Assembly: GCF_008389435.1 (NCBI RefSeq)
Contig: NZ_VUYS01000018.1
Span: 19,561 to 83,560, forward strand
Direction of reading: 5' to 3'
Source of the DNA: Candidatus Nitrosocosmicus agrestis
Lineage (GTDB): Archaea > Thermoproteota > Nitrososphaeria > Nitrososphaerales > Nitrososphaeraceae
Length of the DNA: 64,000 nt
This document shows positions 29,509-39,389 of the stretch, piece by piece. The notes under the pieces were generated by a model that worked only from the letters and a program-made list of their open reading frames with translations, did no database searches and had not been told where the DNA came from. Both the position numbers and the translations under genes were made by a program. Numbering within the stretch: the first letter of the stretch is position 1; each line of letters begins with the position of its first letter.

Positions 29509-29516
29509 GAATCAGG
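29509..29516. repeat. Right target-site duplication of the insertion sequence
   Basis: GAATCAGG, partner of TAATCAGG at 28795-28802. Confidence 0.65.
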
Positions 29517-30396
29517 TATAAAAACACTTAAATACCATGATTACAAATATATAAACATACTGTAATCTGCAGCTAGCATATAGTGAAAACGTGGATATGA
29601 ATGTGAATATTTGTTTTATTTGTTATGAAAAAGAAAACAAAAAAGTTGTGTCACTTGCGACACATTTATTTAAGTAATTTCCCTTAATATATCTATACTA
29701 ACTCAGCTTTATAAATGGTTTAAACAAAGATGACCGTAAATTAGCTTGTTGGATTGGTTAATAGCTGGAATCACGTTGCTGCCTTGCGGACTGATGGATT
29801 AAATAACTAGTTAACAGACTATACTAGTTCTGACCGACACTTTTGTAGATTAATATACAGTTTCTTCTCTACCAATTGAGGAAAAATAATTACCTAATCC
29901 TCCCTTACATAGCCTTGATATATTGGATCTTACATCAAAGAGACTTTCCCCAAAGGATTAGTGATATTAGTAAGTCAGGACAATTTTAGGAATTAGAGTA
30001 TGTACAAAAGTAGCAAGCCTGCGTATTTTATTGAGAAAGATTGTATCCTAGTTACTATTCTTTGTATAGAGATAAAAAAAGTAGTAGTTCCTATGTGTTC
30101 TTTTTTTTTTACTATTCATTTGTCATTAATTTCAACATATACTGGGAAAGTATAGAGATAGAGAATTAGTCCTTAATCAATATGTTTATTGTATGTCTAT
30201 GAGATACTGAAGACTTATACAACTCTAATATGACCTTTTGTCAGATCCTAAATGTTAGTCAAAGATTTATTTCCTGTTAATTTAATGACATTTCGCTTCA
30301 TGCATTTGTTTACCCTAGTGAACAAATATAAGCAAAGAATTATTGTTCCTTATATTTTGTTCGTACATTACTCTTAAAAATGTCGTAAAAAACATG
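29517..30396. other. Gene-poor region before the integrated element
   Basis: 880 AT-rich bases without a credible ORF. It contains a 10-12 T run near 30101-30111. Nothing else is recognised. Confidence 0.45.
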
Positions 30397-30418
30397 AGCG
30401 CGGGGAGTGGGATTCGAA
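30397..30418. repeat. Left attachment site (attL) of the element
   Basis: A 22-bp exact copy of the T-loop-to-discriminator end of the tRNA-Ser gene, standing alone with no tRNA body. It begins AGCGCGGGGAG. Identity is lost on both sides except for three further bases (CCA) after one mismatch. Confidence 0.9.
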
Positions 30419-30427
30419 TCCATTAGG

Positions 30428-30438
30428 TTATCTTGGGG
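30428..30438. repeat. Inner arm of the att inverted repeat (left)
   Basis: TTATCTTGGGG is the exact reverse complement of CCCCAAGATAA at 49172-49182. In the excised circle the two arms would flank the crossover core symmetrically, which suggests recombinase binding sites. Confidence 0.7.
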
Positions 30439-30949
30439 GTTGTAATATTTATGCTATATATTTTTCTCGAAGAAGCCGAACTCAGGTAATACTATAGGGA
30501 TAAAAAAAATATTAACCGGTAGTCACGAGTTGGATTCTAACTCGGTTTCTTGCACTCACGGCCTTATACTTTCCTTTATAAAGCAGACTACTGCTTCAAT
30601 TTCCAATGCCGGTGCAGGTCTTAATCCCATATTAAAAACTGGAAATCAATTTCTTATTCTTTGAAAAATAAATTTGTCAGAATTCCGAAAGTATCCACAA
30701 CTTTAGGATCTTTTCTAGGAATTTACAATAACAGTCATAGAAGTATGACAAATATTATCAATGTTAGTATAAATGTCACTGTTGCCAGCAATACCAATTT
30801 TTCTCTATTAGTTTGATATTTTTGCAATTTATTCGCATCTTAATAGGATTGTCACGGTGGCGCCGATTATACCTAAAGCACTTAACAACCTAACAATTGT
30901 AACAATTTTTCATTGAATTTATTGTGGCCCGAAAATGAATATAAAGCAC
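30439..30949. other. Left end of the element, non-coding
   Basis: About 510 bases without a credible ORF. On the minus strand, a TATA-like AAAATATATA about 40 bases before the recombinase start codon of the circular form lies near 30460-30470 and could drive the recombinase gene after excision. Confidence 0.4.
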
Positions 30950-30968
30950 TTAAATCAGACTGATTTAA
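30950..30968. promoter_or_regulatory. Perfect palindromic operator-like site
   Basis: TTAAATCAGACTGATTTAA is a 9-bp perfect inverted repeat with a 1-base centre. Its last base directly precedes the ATG of the first cargo gene at 30969. A protein bound here would block transcription or translation start, so it is a likely repressor site. Confidence 0.6.
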
Positions 30969-31808
30969 ATGATTAAACTTGATTATTCTTCAAAGAATCG
31001 CGGTTATCATATTAATAGTGCGTATCTAAAAAATAGTAAGATGTTTTTTGAATGTATGATGGTTCAGATCATTCCACCCAAGAACGGACGGATAGTTTTT
31101 GAATGTGAAAATTACTATTTTTATCATGATGACTTCGTTAAAATTTATGATGCTAATGGCATAGAATACTTTCCAATGGAAGTTTCCGATGAATTTTCAA
31201 TAACCGAACTGATTGTCAAGCGGATAGGAGGATTAATGGCTTCTCGAACAGTCGACTCTGATACCACTAACAGGAGCATTGCTGCTAAGAAATGGGGAAT
31301 TGATATAGGTGTTTCTGGAAATCGAAAAAAAGAATCAACAAGAGAATTGCCGCGAGATGTAGAATCGATAATAGAGGAGTCTCTAGCAAATAAAGAACGA
31401 CTAGCAATTTTATTTAACAATATTGATAAATATGATGTAAATTACTTAAATGACTTATCAAAAAAACTATTGATAATCTCAAGGAAACCTGAATGGAAAA
31501 TAATTATATTATTGGCATTTGGGGAAGACGCTTTTCAAAAAAATTTTGACAAAATAGGAAATCTCGGTGATAGTGTGTATAATCCAAAAACCGAAACTGT
31601 TAAGTTAATTCCTCAACTCTATGCGGGCCTAAACAATGAAGAGAGAGATCTCTTTGCTACTTATGAGAGTTTTGAATTATTTATTGCTCTGTCCAGGGGG
31701 AGTGAAAATGATTTACGCTATTTGTATTCACAGGTAATTAATTTAAGACTTATTAAAATTGATGTAGCCGAAATCAATATTTTATCAACACTTATTCAAA
31801 ATAGGTGA
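30969..31808 (+). CDS. Element cargo protein 1, unknown, 279 aa
   Basis: A soluble protein with a beta-rich N-terminal half (residues 1-95) and a helical C-terminal half. I recognise no domain. Notable segments are MVQIIPPKNGRIVFECENYYFYHD and, in the last part, LFATYESFELFIALSRGSENDLRYLYSQV. The perfect palindrome against its ATG suggests tight control. The next cargo gene follows on the same strand after 88 bases. Confidence 0.65.
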   Translation: MIKLDYSSKNRGYHINSAYLKNSKMFFECMMVQIIPPKNGRIVFECENYYFYHDDFVKIYDANGIEYFPMEVSDEFSITELIVKRIGGLMASRTVDSDTTNRSIAAKKWGIDIGVSGNRKKESTRELPRDVESIIEESLANKERLAILFNNIDKYDVNYLNDLSKKLLIISRKPEWKIIILLAFGEDAFQKNFDKIGNLGDSVYNPKTETVKLIPQLYAGLNNEERDLFATYESFELFIALSRGSENDLRYLYSQVINLRLIKIDVAEINILSTLIQNR

Positions 31809-31896
31809 AACACAAACATGTTTTGCCTATTCTATTCTTGGTCAGGATTCAAAATACTTATAAGTAAATGACTTAGTGAGAATATTTATTAATTAA

Positions 31897-33336
31897 TTGC
31901 CGAATTTTGGATCTGGTAAAAGTTTAGTAACATTGACGAATAAAATTACTTCGATTCTGAGTGATTATGAATTAACTTTAAAAGATGATTCTTTTGGCAA
32001 TTCCGATCGGAAAATCTTGGATGAAATCAAATTTGTATATAATATAGACGGAACAGATACGTTGCAGTCCATTAAACGAATTTTTGAATTATTGTCATTG
32101 GATAATGCGGTTCAATTGATTGAACTCATTTATTATTCAAAGAACGGCGTCAGTGTGTCAAATTATAATTATTTAGGAAAAGAAGTTAATTTCGAATCCC
32201 TTGTAAAAGAATTAGAGAAAGAAAATATTATAAAAATAGAAAATAAGTTTTTGGTAGGAGGCAATTTCATAGAAGAAGTTATGGTTTGTATAAATATGTT
32301 AAAAAAATTCCTCCCACTGTGGGAAAGTCAAAAAAATCTCGCTTCCGAGATGGATTTAGAAGTGATAAGATTAGGAAACAAACCGATCTTTAAGGATGAA
32401 ATATATCAAATTAGGCCATACATGCAGGAAGTTAATATTAATCATTTTATCCAATCAATGGTAGACTTTCGCTCTAGGTTTGACGTGCTCAATGTGGCTA
32501 TTAAGAATATTACTATTAATTATAATGACAAGAGCATTGAACTAGACTTTTCAATACATGTGAGTGAGTCCTTGAAAAAAACCCGGAATTCTGTTGAAAT
32601 TGCTCTTCCTGAAAACTTTATTGTTACAAAATTGAGAGATCAGGAATTTAAACTAATCCCTGGCATTATGTTACTAGATAATAGTAAATATAGTATAAAT
32701 CTGAATAAATTGAATAGTAATGAAAATTATATCATAAGTGTTAAAGGTAATATTAGTTCTAAGTTAATAACTGATCTGGTAAAGATCAAACTTTATGGGG
32801 CGAATGATAATTCTGAAAAATATAATACTTATTGGTTGAATGCTATAATTCAGAATATAGATTTATTGGAGAAGTATTGTAAAGTTCTTCAAATTGAAGA
32901 CATTAACATCGGCGTAGATATTTCGATAGTAAAGTTGATTTCTAGCGAATTGCCGCCAGAACTAACTGATATTAGTAAAAAAACAATCGAATTTCTAAAC
33001 GCCGGTTATACAACTGATCGAGATAAATTATTTCATGCTTGGAGAGATTTACATAAAGCCCATAGGAATTTCAGAATGGATTATGCAAACATCTTAAAAG
33101 TCATTAATAGCATATCGGATGCGAGCGAGTTTGCAAGATACTTATCTATTAAACCTCCATTTCACGTTGCAGGTGTAAGACGTGTAGATAAATATGCTGG
33201 ATATATTCCTCAAAAAATTGAAGTTGATATCCTTACCGATCTTAGTCTGACTCAACCTGTTGCAAATGGCGAGTTAATTTTCAAAAAAGAAGACTATATT
33301 AATCATATTAAAAAACAACTCACTCTATTGAAATGA
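31897..33336 (+). CDS. Element cargo protein 2, paralogue A, 479 aa
   Basis: An N-terminal helical part (residues 1-170, perhaps winged-helix-like around YYSKNGVSVSNYNYLGK...LEKENIIKIENKFLVGG) is joined to a region of about 295 residues. That region is clearly homologous to the whole of the protein at 33738-34664. Shared signatures are IED(I/V)NIGVDISI, AWRDLHK/AWRDLYK, the KPPF motif and YAGYIPQK near the C-terminus. The start is TTG at 31897. The function is unknown. It may be the regulator-fused partner of the shorter paralogue. Confidence 0.7.
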   Translation: MPNFGSGKSLVTLTNKITSILSDYELTLKDDSFGNSDRKILDEIKFVYNIDGTDTLQSIKRIFELLSLDNAVQLIELIYYSKNGVSVSNYNYLGKEVNFESLVKELEKENIIKIENKFLVGGNFIEEVMVCINMLKKFLPLWESQKNLASEMDLEVIRLGNKPIFKDEIYQIRPYMQEVNINHFIQSMVDFRSRFDVLNVAIKNITINYNDKSIELDFSIHVSESLKKTRNSVEIALPENFIVTKLRDQEFKLIPGIMLLDNSKYSINLNKLNSNENYIISVKGNISSKLITDLVKIKLYGANDNSEKYNTYWLNAIIQNIDLLEKYCKVLQIEDINIGVDISIVKLISSELPPELTDISKKTIEFLNAGYTTDRDKLFHAWRDLHKAHRNFRMDYANILKVINSISDASEFARYLSIKPPFHVAGVRRVDKYAGYIPQKIEVDILTDLSLTQPVANGELIFKKEDYINHIKKQLTLLK

Positions 33337-33737
33337 AATATCTAAAATTTGATCGAGAAATGCTAATAAAATTACTACATAAGAGTTAAAAAAATGGCAT
33401 AAGAACCACCAGACTTACTATTAAAAAAGGGAGTAACTTATTTTATTTACCCGAATGAGCCTTATACAATATACGAGTGGATAAAAATCGGATTATGAAG
33501 GCTAAGAGAATTCATAACCTAACAAAGGTGTGAATACTGCGACGATTTTCTTCAGAAGGAACGACTATATCAGAATCATTGCCTAGACCTTTTTGTCACT
33601 AATTGGTGTTAACGAATTTTATTCTTTCTATCTCAAATAATATGATTTGTTATCGAGTGCTATTACATGTATCTCAAAGGTTTGTTGTCTAGAGTTTTGT
33701 TCAATAGATTATTTATGGATATATCAAGGGATGAATT
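33337..33737. other. Intergenic region between convergent paralogues
   Basis: 401 bases between the convergent ends of the two paralogous genes. No gene or structure is recognised. Confidence 0.45.
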
Positions 33738-34664
33738 TTATTTCTTTAGTTTTTTCAATCCCAATTCGTTTTCAACGTATTTGCTATAATCCGCCTTCTT
33801 GAATAATAATACTCCGTCTGCTTTTGGCTCTGTCAGACTTAACCTTGTAATCACTTCTACAGACATTTTTTGAGGAATATATCCAGCATATTGATCAATC
33901 CTTCTTATCGGTCCTAAGTAAAAAGGAGGCTTAGTAGACAAATATCGATCAAAATCACGTGCGTCAGAAATCTTGTTGAGCACTCGAATAATATGAGAAT
34001 AATCAATTTTAGAATTCTTACTAACTTTGTATAGGTCTCTCCAGGCTGCGTATAACCTATTACGATCATTTCCCTGTCCTGCTTTTACAAATTCAACAGT
34101 TTTCATACTTACATCTGACAACTCAGATGGCAATGAGGTTGCAATGGCTTTCATTATAGATATGTCTACCCCTATGTTAACATCTTCAATTTCTAGGCTG
34201 CTCCAAAGTGACTGAAAGGAATGGACGTTTTTTATAACGGCCCTAAGCCAATATTTGTCATATTTTTCAGAAGAATCACGATTGGCAGATCTTTGGATCC
34301 ATACTAAATCATCCAAAAATGATGGATCTATTTTCCCTTCCAAAGTGATATAGTATTTTTCATCGCCCGGTAAATTTTTTGTATTTAATTTCCATCTGTC
34401 TTTATCTAGATACCATGCTCCAGTGATAATAGAAAAACTCTGACTATGCATTCTCTTAATTACAAAGTCTTTGTTGTATGGAATTACCACTGAGTGAAAT
34501 TGGTTTTTTATTGATGACGGGACGTGCACAAGAAATTGCATCTCTGCTGTTCCTTTTTCGTAGTTGATGGAAAAATTTTTGTATTCTCCCTTGTAGGGTT
34601 TGAAATATTCAAACCCTTTCTTTATCCAGTCAGCAACCCTGGCGACGTCGATACTAATTACCAT
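33738..34664 (-). CDS. Element cargo protein 3, paralogue B, 308 aa
   Basis: Corresponds to residues ~185-479 of the protein at 31897-33336. A beta-rich part (residues 20-130, FSINYEKGTAEMQFLVHVPSS) is followed by a helical part with IEDVNIGVDISIMKAIATSLP, AWRDLYKVSKNSKIDYSHIIRVLN and YLSTKPPF, and it ends YAGYIPQK...LSLTEPKADGVLLFKKADY. ATG at 34664 lies three bases after the stop of the 349-aa gene, so the two are cotranscribed and probably work together. Confidence 0.7.
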   Translation of the reverse strand: MVISIDVARVADWIKKGFEYFKPYKGEYKNFSINYEKGTAEMQFLVHVPSSIKNQFHSVVIPYNKDFVIKRMHSQSFSIITGAWYLDKDRWKLNTKNLPGDEKYYITLEGKIDPSFLDDLVWIQRSANRDSSEKYDKYWLRAVIKNVHSFQSLWSSLEIEDVNIGVDISIMKAIATSLPSELSDVSMKTVEFVKAGQGNDRNRLYAAWRDLYKVSKNSKIDYSHIIRVLNKISDARDFDRYLSTKPPFYLGPIRRIDQYAGYIPQKMSVEVITRLSLTEPKADGVLLFKKADYSKYVENELGLKKLKK

Positions 34665-34667
34665 TCT

Positions 34668-35717
34668 CTATTTTACCGGTTGCTCCAAGGTCAAATCTTC
34701 TACATCTAAAAGTGAGTAGTCCTCTATGTTATTGAAGGCTAAATCGGTGATAAACTCTAGATTTTTAGTTCTTCTCTTATCCGTTACTCTTATTTCTCTT
34801 TTCAATGGACCATATTCATTTCCTATGCTATCAACGTAAGATAATTTCAAATGCAATTTTTCGGATTCAGATATCATCTTTCCACGAAACCTAACAGGCA
34901 TACTTAAGCGAATGTTTTCGCTCGGATTGACAATTTTCATTTCCGCAATTATAAAGGCGCCGATGGTGTTGGAGGAATTTTTCAAGAGCATGAAATATTT
35001 ATTAATTTTCTTTTGATCCTTAAAGAATTCCTTTATCTCGTTGATATGCTCCTCTGAAAAATCGGCATATCCAATATATTCTTCGAAGGAAGTAGAATTT
35101 TCTAATTTATTGAGAAGTAACTCAATTTCTATCTTGTCCAGTTCTTGTTCTTGATCCTCCTCATTAGGATTTTCTGATAATGTATCCAACAATAATTTAC
35201 GTATCACTTCACGGACAGTAGAATGGTTCTCTGAAATTGATTTGTCGCCTAATGTGGCTTCTATTTTTAATGTAATTTCTCCCAAACCGAACAATTTTAG
35301 GCATAACGATAACGGTTTCATGGGATCCTGGATCTCGATTTCGTCTGGACATTGATCTATTTCAAGGAGTGGTCTGAATGTTCTTGTTTCAACATCCTTC
35401 CTGTCAATCTCAATGCCGTTAAGATAAGCAACAATTGTCACATTGTTTAATTCATAAATGGAAAAAGGAATGCGTTTAGTTTTTAGTATCATACCAAAAT
35501 ATGTGTAATCAATGAATTCAGAGTCAAAAATTTCGGTAATTTCAGCAACATTCTTCGAGATGTAATTATACGAAGACACGTTCAAAAAGCCTTTAAATTC
35601 CAACCCTTCAGAAAGTGTAATTACTATTTTATCATATCTTCTTTTTTCAATTTCTACCGTGATCGGTATATCCTCCTTTGGAAGAGTCCAGCGAACGGTA
35701 TCAGCCTTCACAATCAC
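34668..35717 (-). CDS. Element cargo protein 4, beta-rich, 349 aa
   Basis: Starts with GTG at 35717. Predicted from sequence texture as two beta-sandwich-like parts (residues 1-165 and ~245-335) separated by an acidic helical insert (SENPNEEDQEQELDKIEIELLLNKLE). No catalytic motif is recognised. First gene of a two-gene minus-strand unit with paralogue B. It is divergent from the 1076-aa gene, 256 bases away. Confidence 0.65.
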   Translation of the reverse strand: MIVKADTVRWTLPKEDIPITVEIEKRRYDKIVITLSEGLEFKGFLNVSSYNYISKNVAEITEIFDSEFIDYTYFGMILKTKRIPFSIYELNNVTIVAYLNGIEIDRKDVETRTFRPLLEIDQCPDEIEIQDPMKPLSLCLKLFGLGEITLKIEATLGDKSISENHSTVREVIRKLLLDTLSENPNEEDQEQELDKIEIELLLNKLENSTSFEEYIGYADFSEEHINEIKEFFKDQKKINKYFMLLKNSSNTIGAFIIAEMKIVNPSENIRLSMPVRFRGKMISESEKLHLKLSYVDSIGNEYGPLKREIRVTDKRRTKNLEFITDLAFNNIEDYSLLDVEDLTLEQPVK

Positions 35718-35973
35718 TATTAATTGAAAAAGTCATATAAACGTTGGAAATTTTATGGTTTTAGTGTAATTTTAAATTTTAATATGTATATTTTATAATC
35801 GTCATGAAAAAAACGAGAGTAATCGTTCAAATAATACACACGACTTTGACCTACGATAGACTCCAACAATTCTATTATGGTCATTAAATTGGTATAATTA
35901 TTTAAACAAAATTAGGTTGATATAATCTCATAAGAGACAAATACAACACACGTTATAGTTAGCCAACTAGCAT

Positions 35974-38900
35974 TTGAAAAATTTTAATGAAGACTTAATA
36001 CGAAAACTCCAGATGGAAAACCCTACATTGATAAACTATTACAAAGGCGCGATACATGTTTTTAATGACAAGTCAAATCCGGATAGATTTTCTCAATCCG
36101 CCAATTCAATAAGGGAATTAATCGAAAAGTTGTTTAGGGATGGAAAATACGAAAAACAAACGAGCAACAGCGATAGGGAGAACAATGCATTTAAAATTAA
36201 AATTCAAAAATATGTTGATCCTTTAGGTAATATTCCAAAAAAATATGTATCTATATATTCATCATTTCATGATTCTACATATCAATATTTTCTTAAAGTA
36301 ACACATCATGGTATAATTCCAGATGAAAAAGAATACTTAGAAAAATTAGAGATTTTTGAAGAACAACTAATGGATTTGCTGTTGGATTATTCTGAATGTA
36401 TGGAATATACAGATAAAATGATTAGGAAAGACAACCCAGAACTAATTGACATCGAAGAACTAATTAGGAAATTAAAATTTGATACTTTGCGTAGGAATTT
36501 TTTCTACAGTATTTCGCCTAAGTGGATAAAACTTTTAAAAGAAAATGATTTTTTTAAGAATCCTCCGTCACAAACCGAAAGCCATACCTGTCCAATTTGG
36601 TATGAATCAAAGTTTTTGGTCAACAGTTCAAAATTTTCTAATATAGATTTCGAAATTCTCTATTTAATTATTCAACAGTGCACTATGAGCATAGATGTTA
36701 ACAAGAGAAACCATAATGTGACACTTGATTTTTTGCAAGTTGCAGCAAATGCCCCTGTGTCATATACTAATAAGATTATAACTCTGTTATTAGAAAGGGG
36801 ATGGCTCGATTTGCCTATTCACCAGTATTACTTCGACCTTAGAGTTTATACAGAAATTACTGAAAAACTACTAAAAAATTCGATATACAACGATAAGTGG
36901 AATAGGCATATCCTTGAAATCAAGGATTTAGATAATAAGAAAGAAATTGAACAACAAACAAATGACGGCAAGACAAATCCTGAACTCAAAAAAACTATTA
37001 ATAATTTTATCAATTATCCACTGAGGAACATAAACTACAATGAATTTGTGAGATGGATTCAGTTAATTTATCGTGACCTTAATCAATTTTTGAAATCATT
37101 AGATTTCATTTATGCATTATTTGATACTTTTAAAAAATTGGTAAATACGTATGAAATAATTCTTAAATATCAAAGTAAAGGATCCGATTTCTTTATTGAA
37201 TTAGATCCTATCAAACCTATCCCATTGTTCAACCTAAACCGAATCAGGGTGGATAACGAGTTGAAAGAAAATATTGAGGTAGACATTTTACTCTATGACT
37301 TGCTTAAGAGTTCAATTTTTGAATTACTTCAACGAGATAACCCAATTGAATTATTACAATTTATACGCAATAGAGTTTCAAATCCGAGACATTCGTCGAT
37401 AATGTATAAAAGATTTTTGCTTTCGATTTACTCTTTCACTCCATCATATTTTCAGGATGAAATTAAGAACTGCATTATTGAATATCTGGGAAATGAAGAC
37501 ATTTATCATGAATATTCAATAATAGTTCGAAAAACTTTACCAACCTTTGACATTGAATATAGAACTAAATATATCGAACAGGTGTCAAATAAAGTCAAAA
37601 CACTTGATCTAGATTTAGAGAATGATCTTTCAGATGTTCATACTTTTCTTAGGTTCTATGAACCTATAGAGAACTTTCTACCTACTGGAGTAAAAGCAAC
37701 CTATGATAATTTAATCTCAAGATATTCTGCATACAGGCCTGAGGGATACATGGGAAAAGTGTCCATCTGGCATGATCAAACTATTATTGAGGATATTTCA
37801 TATTCAGATCTTAAGCAGATTCTTAAACAAGAGAAATATGAAATAAATCAATATTATTTAATAGAGTATAATCTAGAAAAACATGCACTCGAATTTGTAA
37901 AGAATGTTAATGATATTGATACTATTAATGGGTTATTTTACTCTACTATACTTAAGTCTATTTTAGAAACTAACAATAATGGCAAGATCCCTACAGAAGA
38001 GATATTACCACTGGTAGATCACATAGTTACAATTGATAAGAATAGAAACAATGAATTGTTGCATCAAATTTTACATTTTGTCCATAAATATATGAACGAT
38101 AACATCAGTTTTGAAATGAACAATTATGCAATTTACTCTATAATTAAATATCTATTGAAAATATCGTCTCATATAGAGATTGATATTAATCAGCCAATTG
38201 GCAAAAAGTTGTTTGAAAGTGTTTTGGATTCACATCAGTTTCATGCACAGGCGGCTCTAATTAAATATAACTTTTGGAGGAATAAAAATACAAGTGCTGT
38301 TGGAATTTTGGATGAGTTATCTGATCTACGAGAAATAAAACAGCATGGAATTAATTCGGTATTTATATTGGCTGCATACGCGGGTTATTTTACTACTATT
38401 AGTTCTCTTGATGAATCGTTCGTATCAAAAAACATGGATGTCATACTTCCTACTTTAGATCATGGTAGTAAACTTCTATTTTATGTAGCCTGGGTATTTT
38501 TCTTGAATGAAAATTCCGTTAAAATTATAATAGAAAATAACTTTCAAAAATTGCTATGCTTCTTTAAAAACCTAAAATGTTTAAGATCAGAAAAGTCAGA
38601 CCCTATTAATTTATTGACGATTAATGCTATTCTATATCCATTTCTTAACGATAAAGACGAGAACGATTCTTTACTTGATGCTTTCATTGATTCTTCCAGC
38701 ATTGAGACTCGAACTAATTTCTTGATTGAACTGGTAAAATTTGTGAAGAACAATAAACAAAAATCTCTTAGTGAATCATTCATTAACAGATTCAAAAAGG
38801 TTTTGTCCAAGAATAAATTTAAGACCAATCCCAAATTAATAGATGTATTTTTGAATAGTCCATTTGAAAAAAATTATTCTCTCGAACTGATATATCAATA

Positions 38901-39204
38901 TTTAACCCGACCTGAATTCGATGTAAAATCCGATTATTTCAATCTTAGTAATGTAGTGTTAGAATTATCCAAATTCCCCGATGTTAACGAAGAAAAGGTT
39001 CTTTCTTTGATAAATTTAATCCTTAAAAAATCGACGGAGGTCGGATCCTATCTTAACTATGAAATGGTATATGAAAGTCTAAATAGAATTAAAGAAAGTA
39101 TTGACAATAAAGAACAGTTTAATAAGATTATCGAATATATACTTAAAACGTCTTTTGAAACAAAATTTAACCAACTAAAAATAAATACAAAATTGATTAA
39201 ATGA
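35974..39204 (+). CDS. Element cargo protein 5, large helical-repeat protein, 1076 aa
   Basis: Mostly alpha-helical over its whole length, with the look of an HEAT/ARM-type solenoid (for example repeated LL..I..F/Y helices between residues 450 and 1060). The N-terminus (NPTLINYYKGAIHVF...DRFSQSANSIRELIEKLF) resembles the helical 'S-x-R-E' segment at the front of various bacterial conflict-system proteins; this resemblance is weak and from memory. No P-loop, nuclease or protease motif was found. The start is TTG at 35974. It is AT-rich with long Asn/Lys/Ile tracts. Confidence 0.7.
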   Translation: MKNFNEDLIRKLQMENPTLINYYKGAIHVFNDKSNPDRFSQSANSIRELIEKLFRDGKYEKQTSNSDRENNAFKIKIQKYVDPLGNIPKKYVSIYSSFHDSTYQYFLKVTHHGIIPDEKEYLEKLEIFEEQLMDLLLDYSECMEYTDKMIRKDNPELIDIEELIRKLKFDTLRRNFFYSISPKWIKLLKENDFFKNPPSQTESHTCPIWYESKFLVNSSKFSNIDFEILYLIIQQCTMSIDVNKRNHNVTLDFLQVAANAPVSYTNKIITLLLERGWLDLPIHQYYFDLRVYTEITEKLLKNSIYNDKWNRHILEIKDLDNKKEIEQQTNDGKTNPELKKTINNFINYPLRNINYNEFVRWIQLIYRDLNQFLKSLDFIYALFDTFKKLVNTYEIILKYQSKGSDFFIELDPIKPIPLFNLNRIRVDNELKENIEVDILLYDLLKSSIFELLQRDNPIELLQFIRNRVSNPRHSSIMYKRFLLSIYSFTPSYFQDEIKNCIIEYLGNEDIYHEYSIIVRKTLPTFDIEYRTKYIEQVSNKVKTLDLDLENDLSDVHTFLRFYEPIENFLPTGVKATYDNLISRYSAYRPEGYMGKVSIWHDQTIIEDISYSDLKQILKQEKYEINQYYLIEYNLEKHALEFVKNVNDIDTINGLFYSTILKSILETNNNGKIPTEEILPLVDHIVTIDKNRNNELLHQILHFVHKYMNDNISFEMNNYAIYSIIKYLLKISSHIEIDINQPIGKKLFESVLDSHQFHAQAALIKYNFWRNKNTSAVGILDELSDLREIKQHGINSVFILAAYAGYFTTISSLDESFVSKNMDVILPTLDHGSKLLFYVAWVFFLNENSVKIIIENNFQKLLCFFKNLKCLRSEKSDPINLLTINAILYPFLNDKDENDSLLDAFIDSSSIETRTNFLIELVKFVKNNKQKSLSESFINRFKKVLSKNKFKTNPKLIDVFLNSPFEKNYSLELIYQYLTRPEFDVKSDYFNLSNVVLELSKFPDVNEEKVLSLINLILKKSTEVGSYLNYEMVYESLNRIKESIDNKEQFNKIIEYILKTSFETKFNQLKINTKLIK

Positions 39205-39389
39205 AAACACTTTATGACACGTGCACCTTAGGAAATCATGGACATATTTATTAAATCGTCCTGATTGACTTGAATTAAGAATGTCTGAGTCTTCTCCACT
39301 TTTTCTCATTACAATATAATCGACTTTCCGATTCTTGTTGCTCATATGGTAACTTAAAATTAGTTTCTAAAATTTTAAGTTATATTGGA

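Noticed and set aside
30520..30570. A second tRNA-like remnant near the left att site (GAGTTGGATTCTAACTC)
   Set aside because: Only a short arm-like palindrome; no acceptor or anticodon arm could be built.
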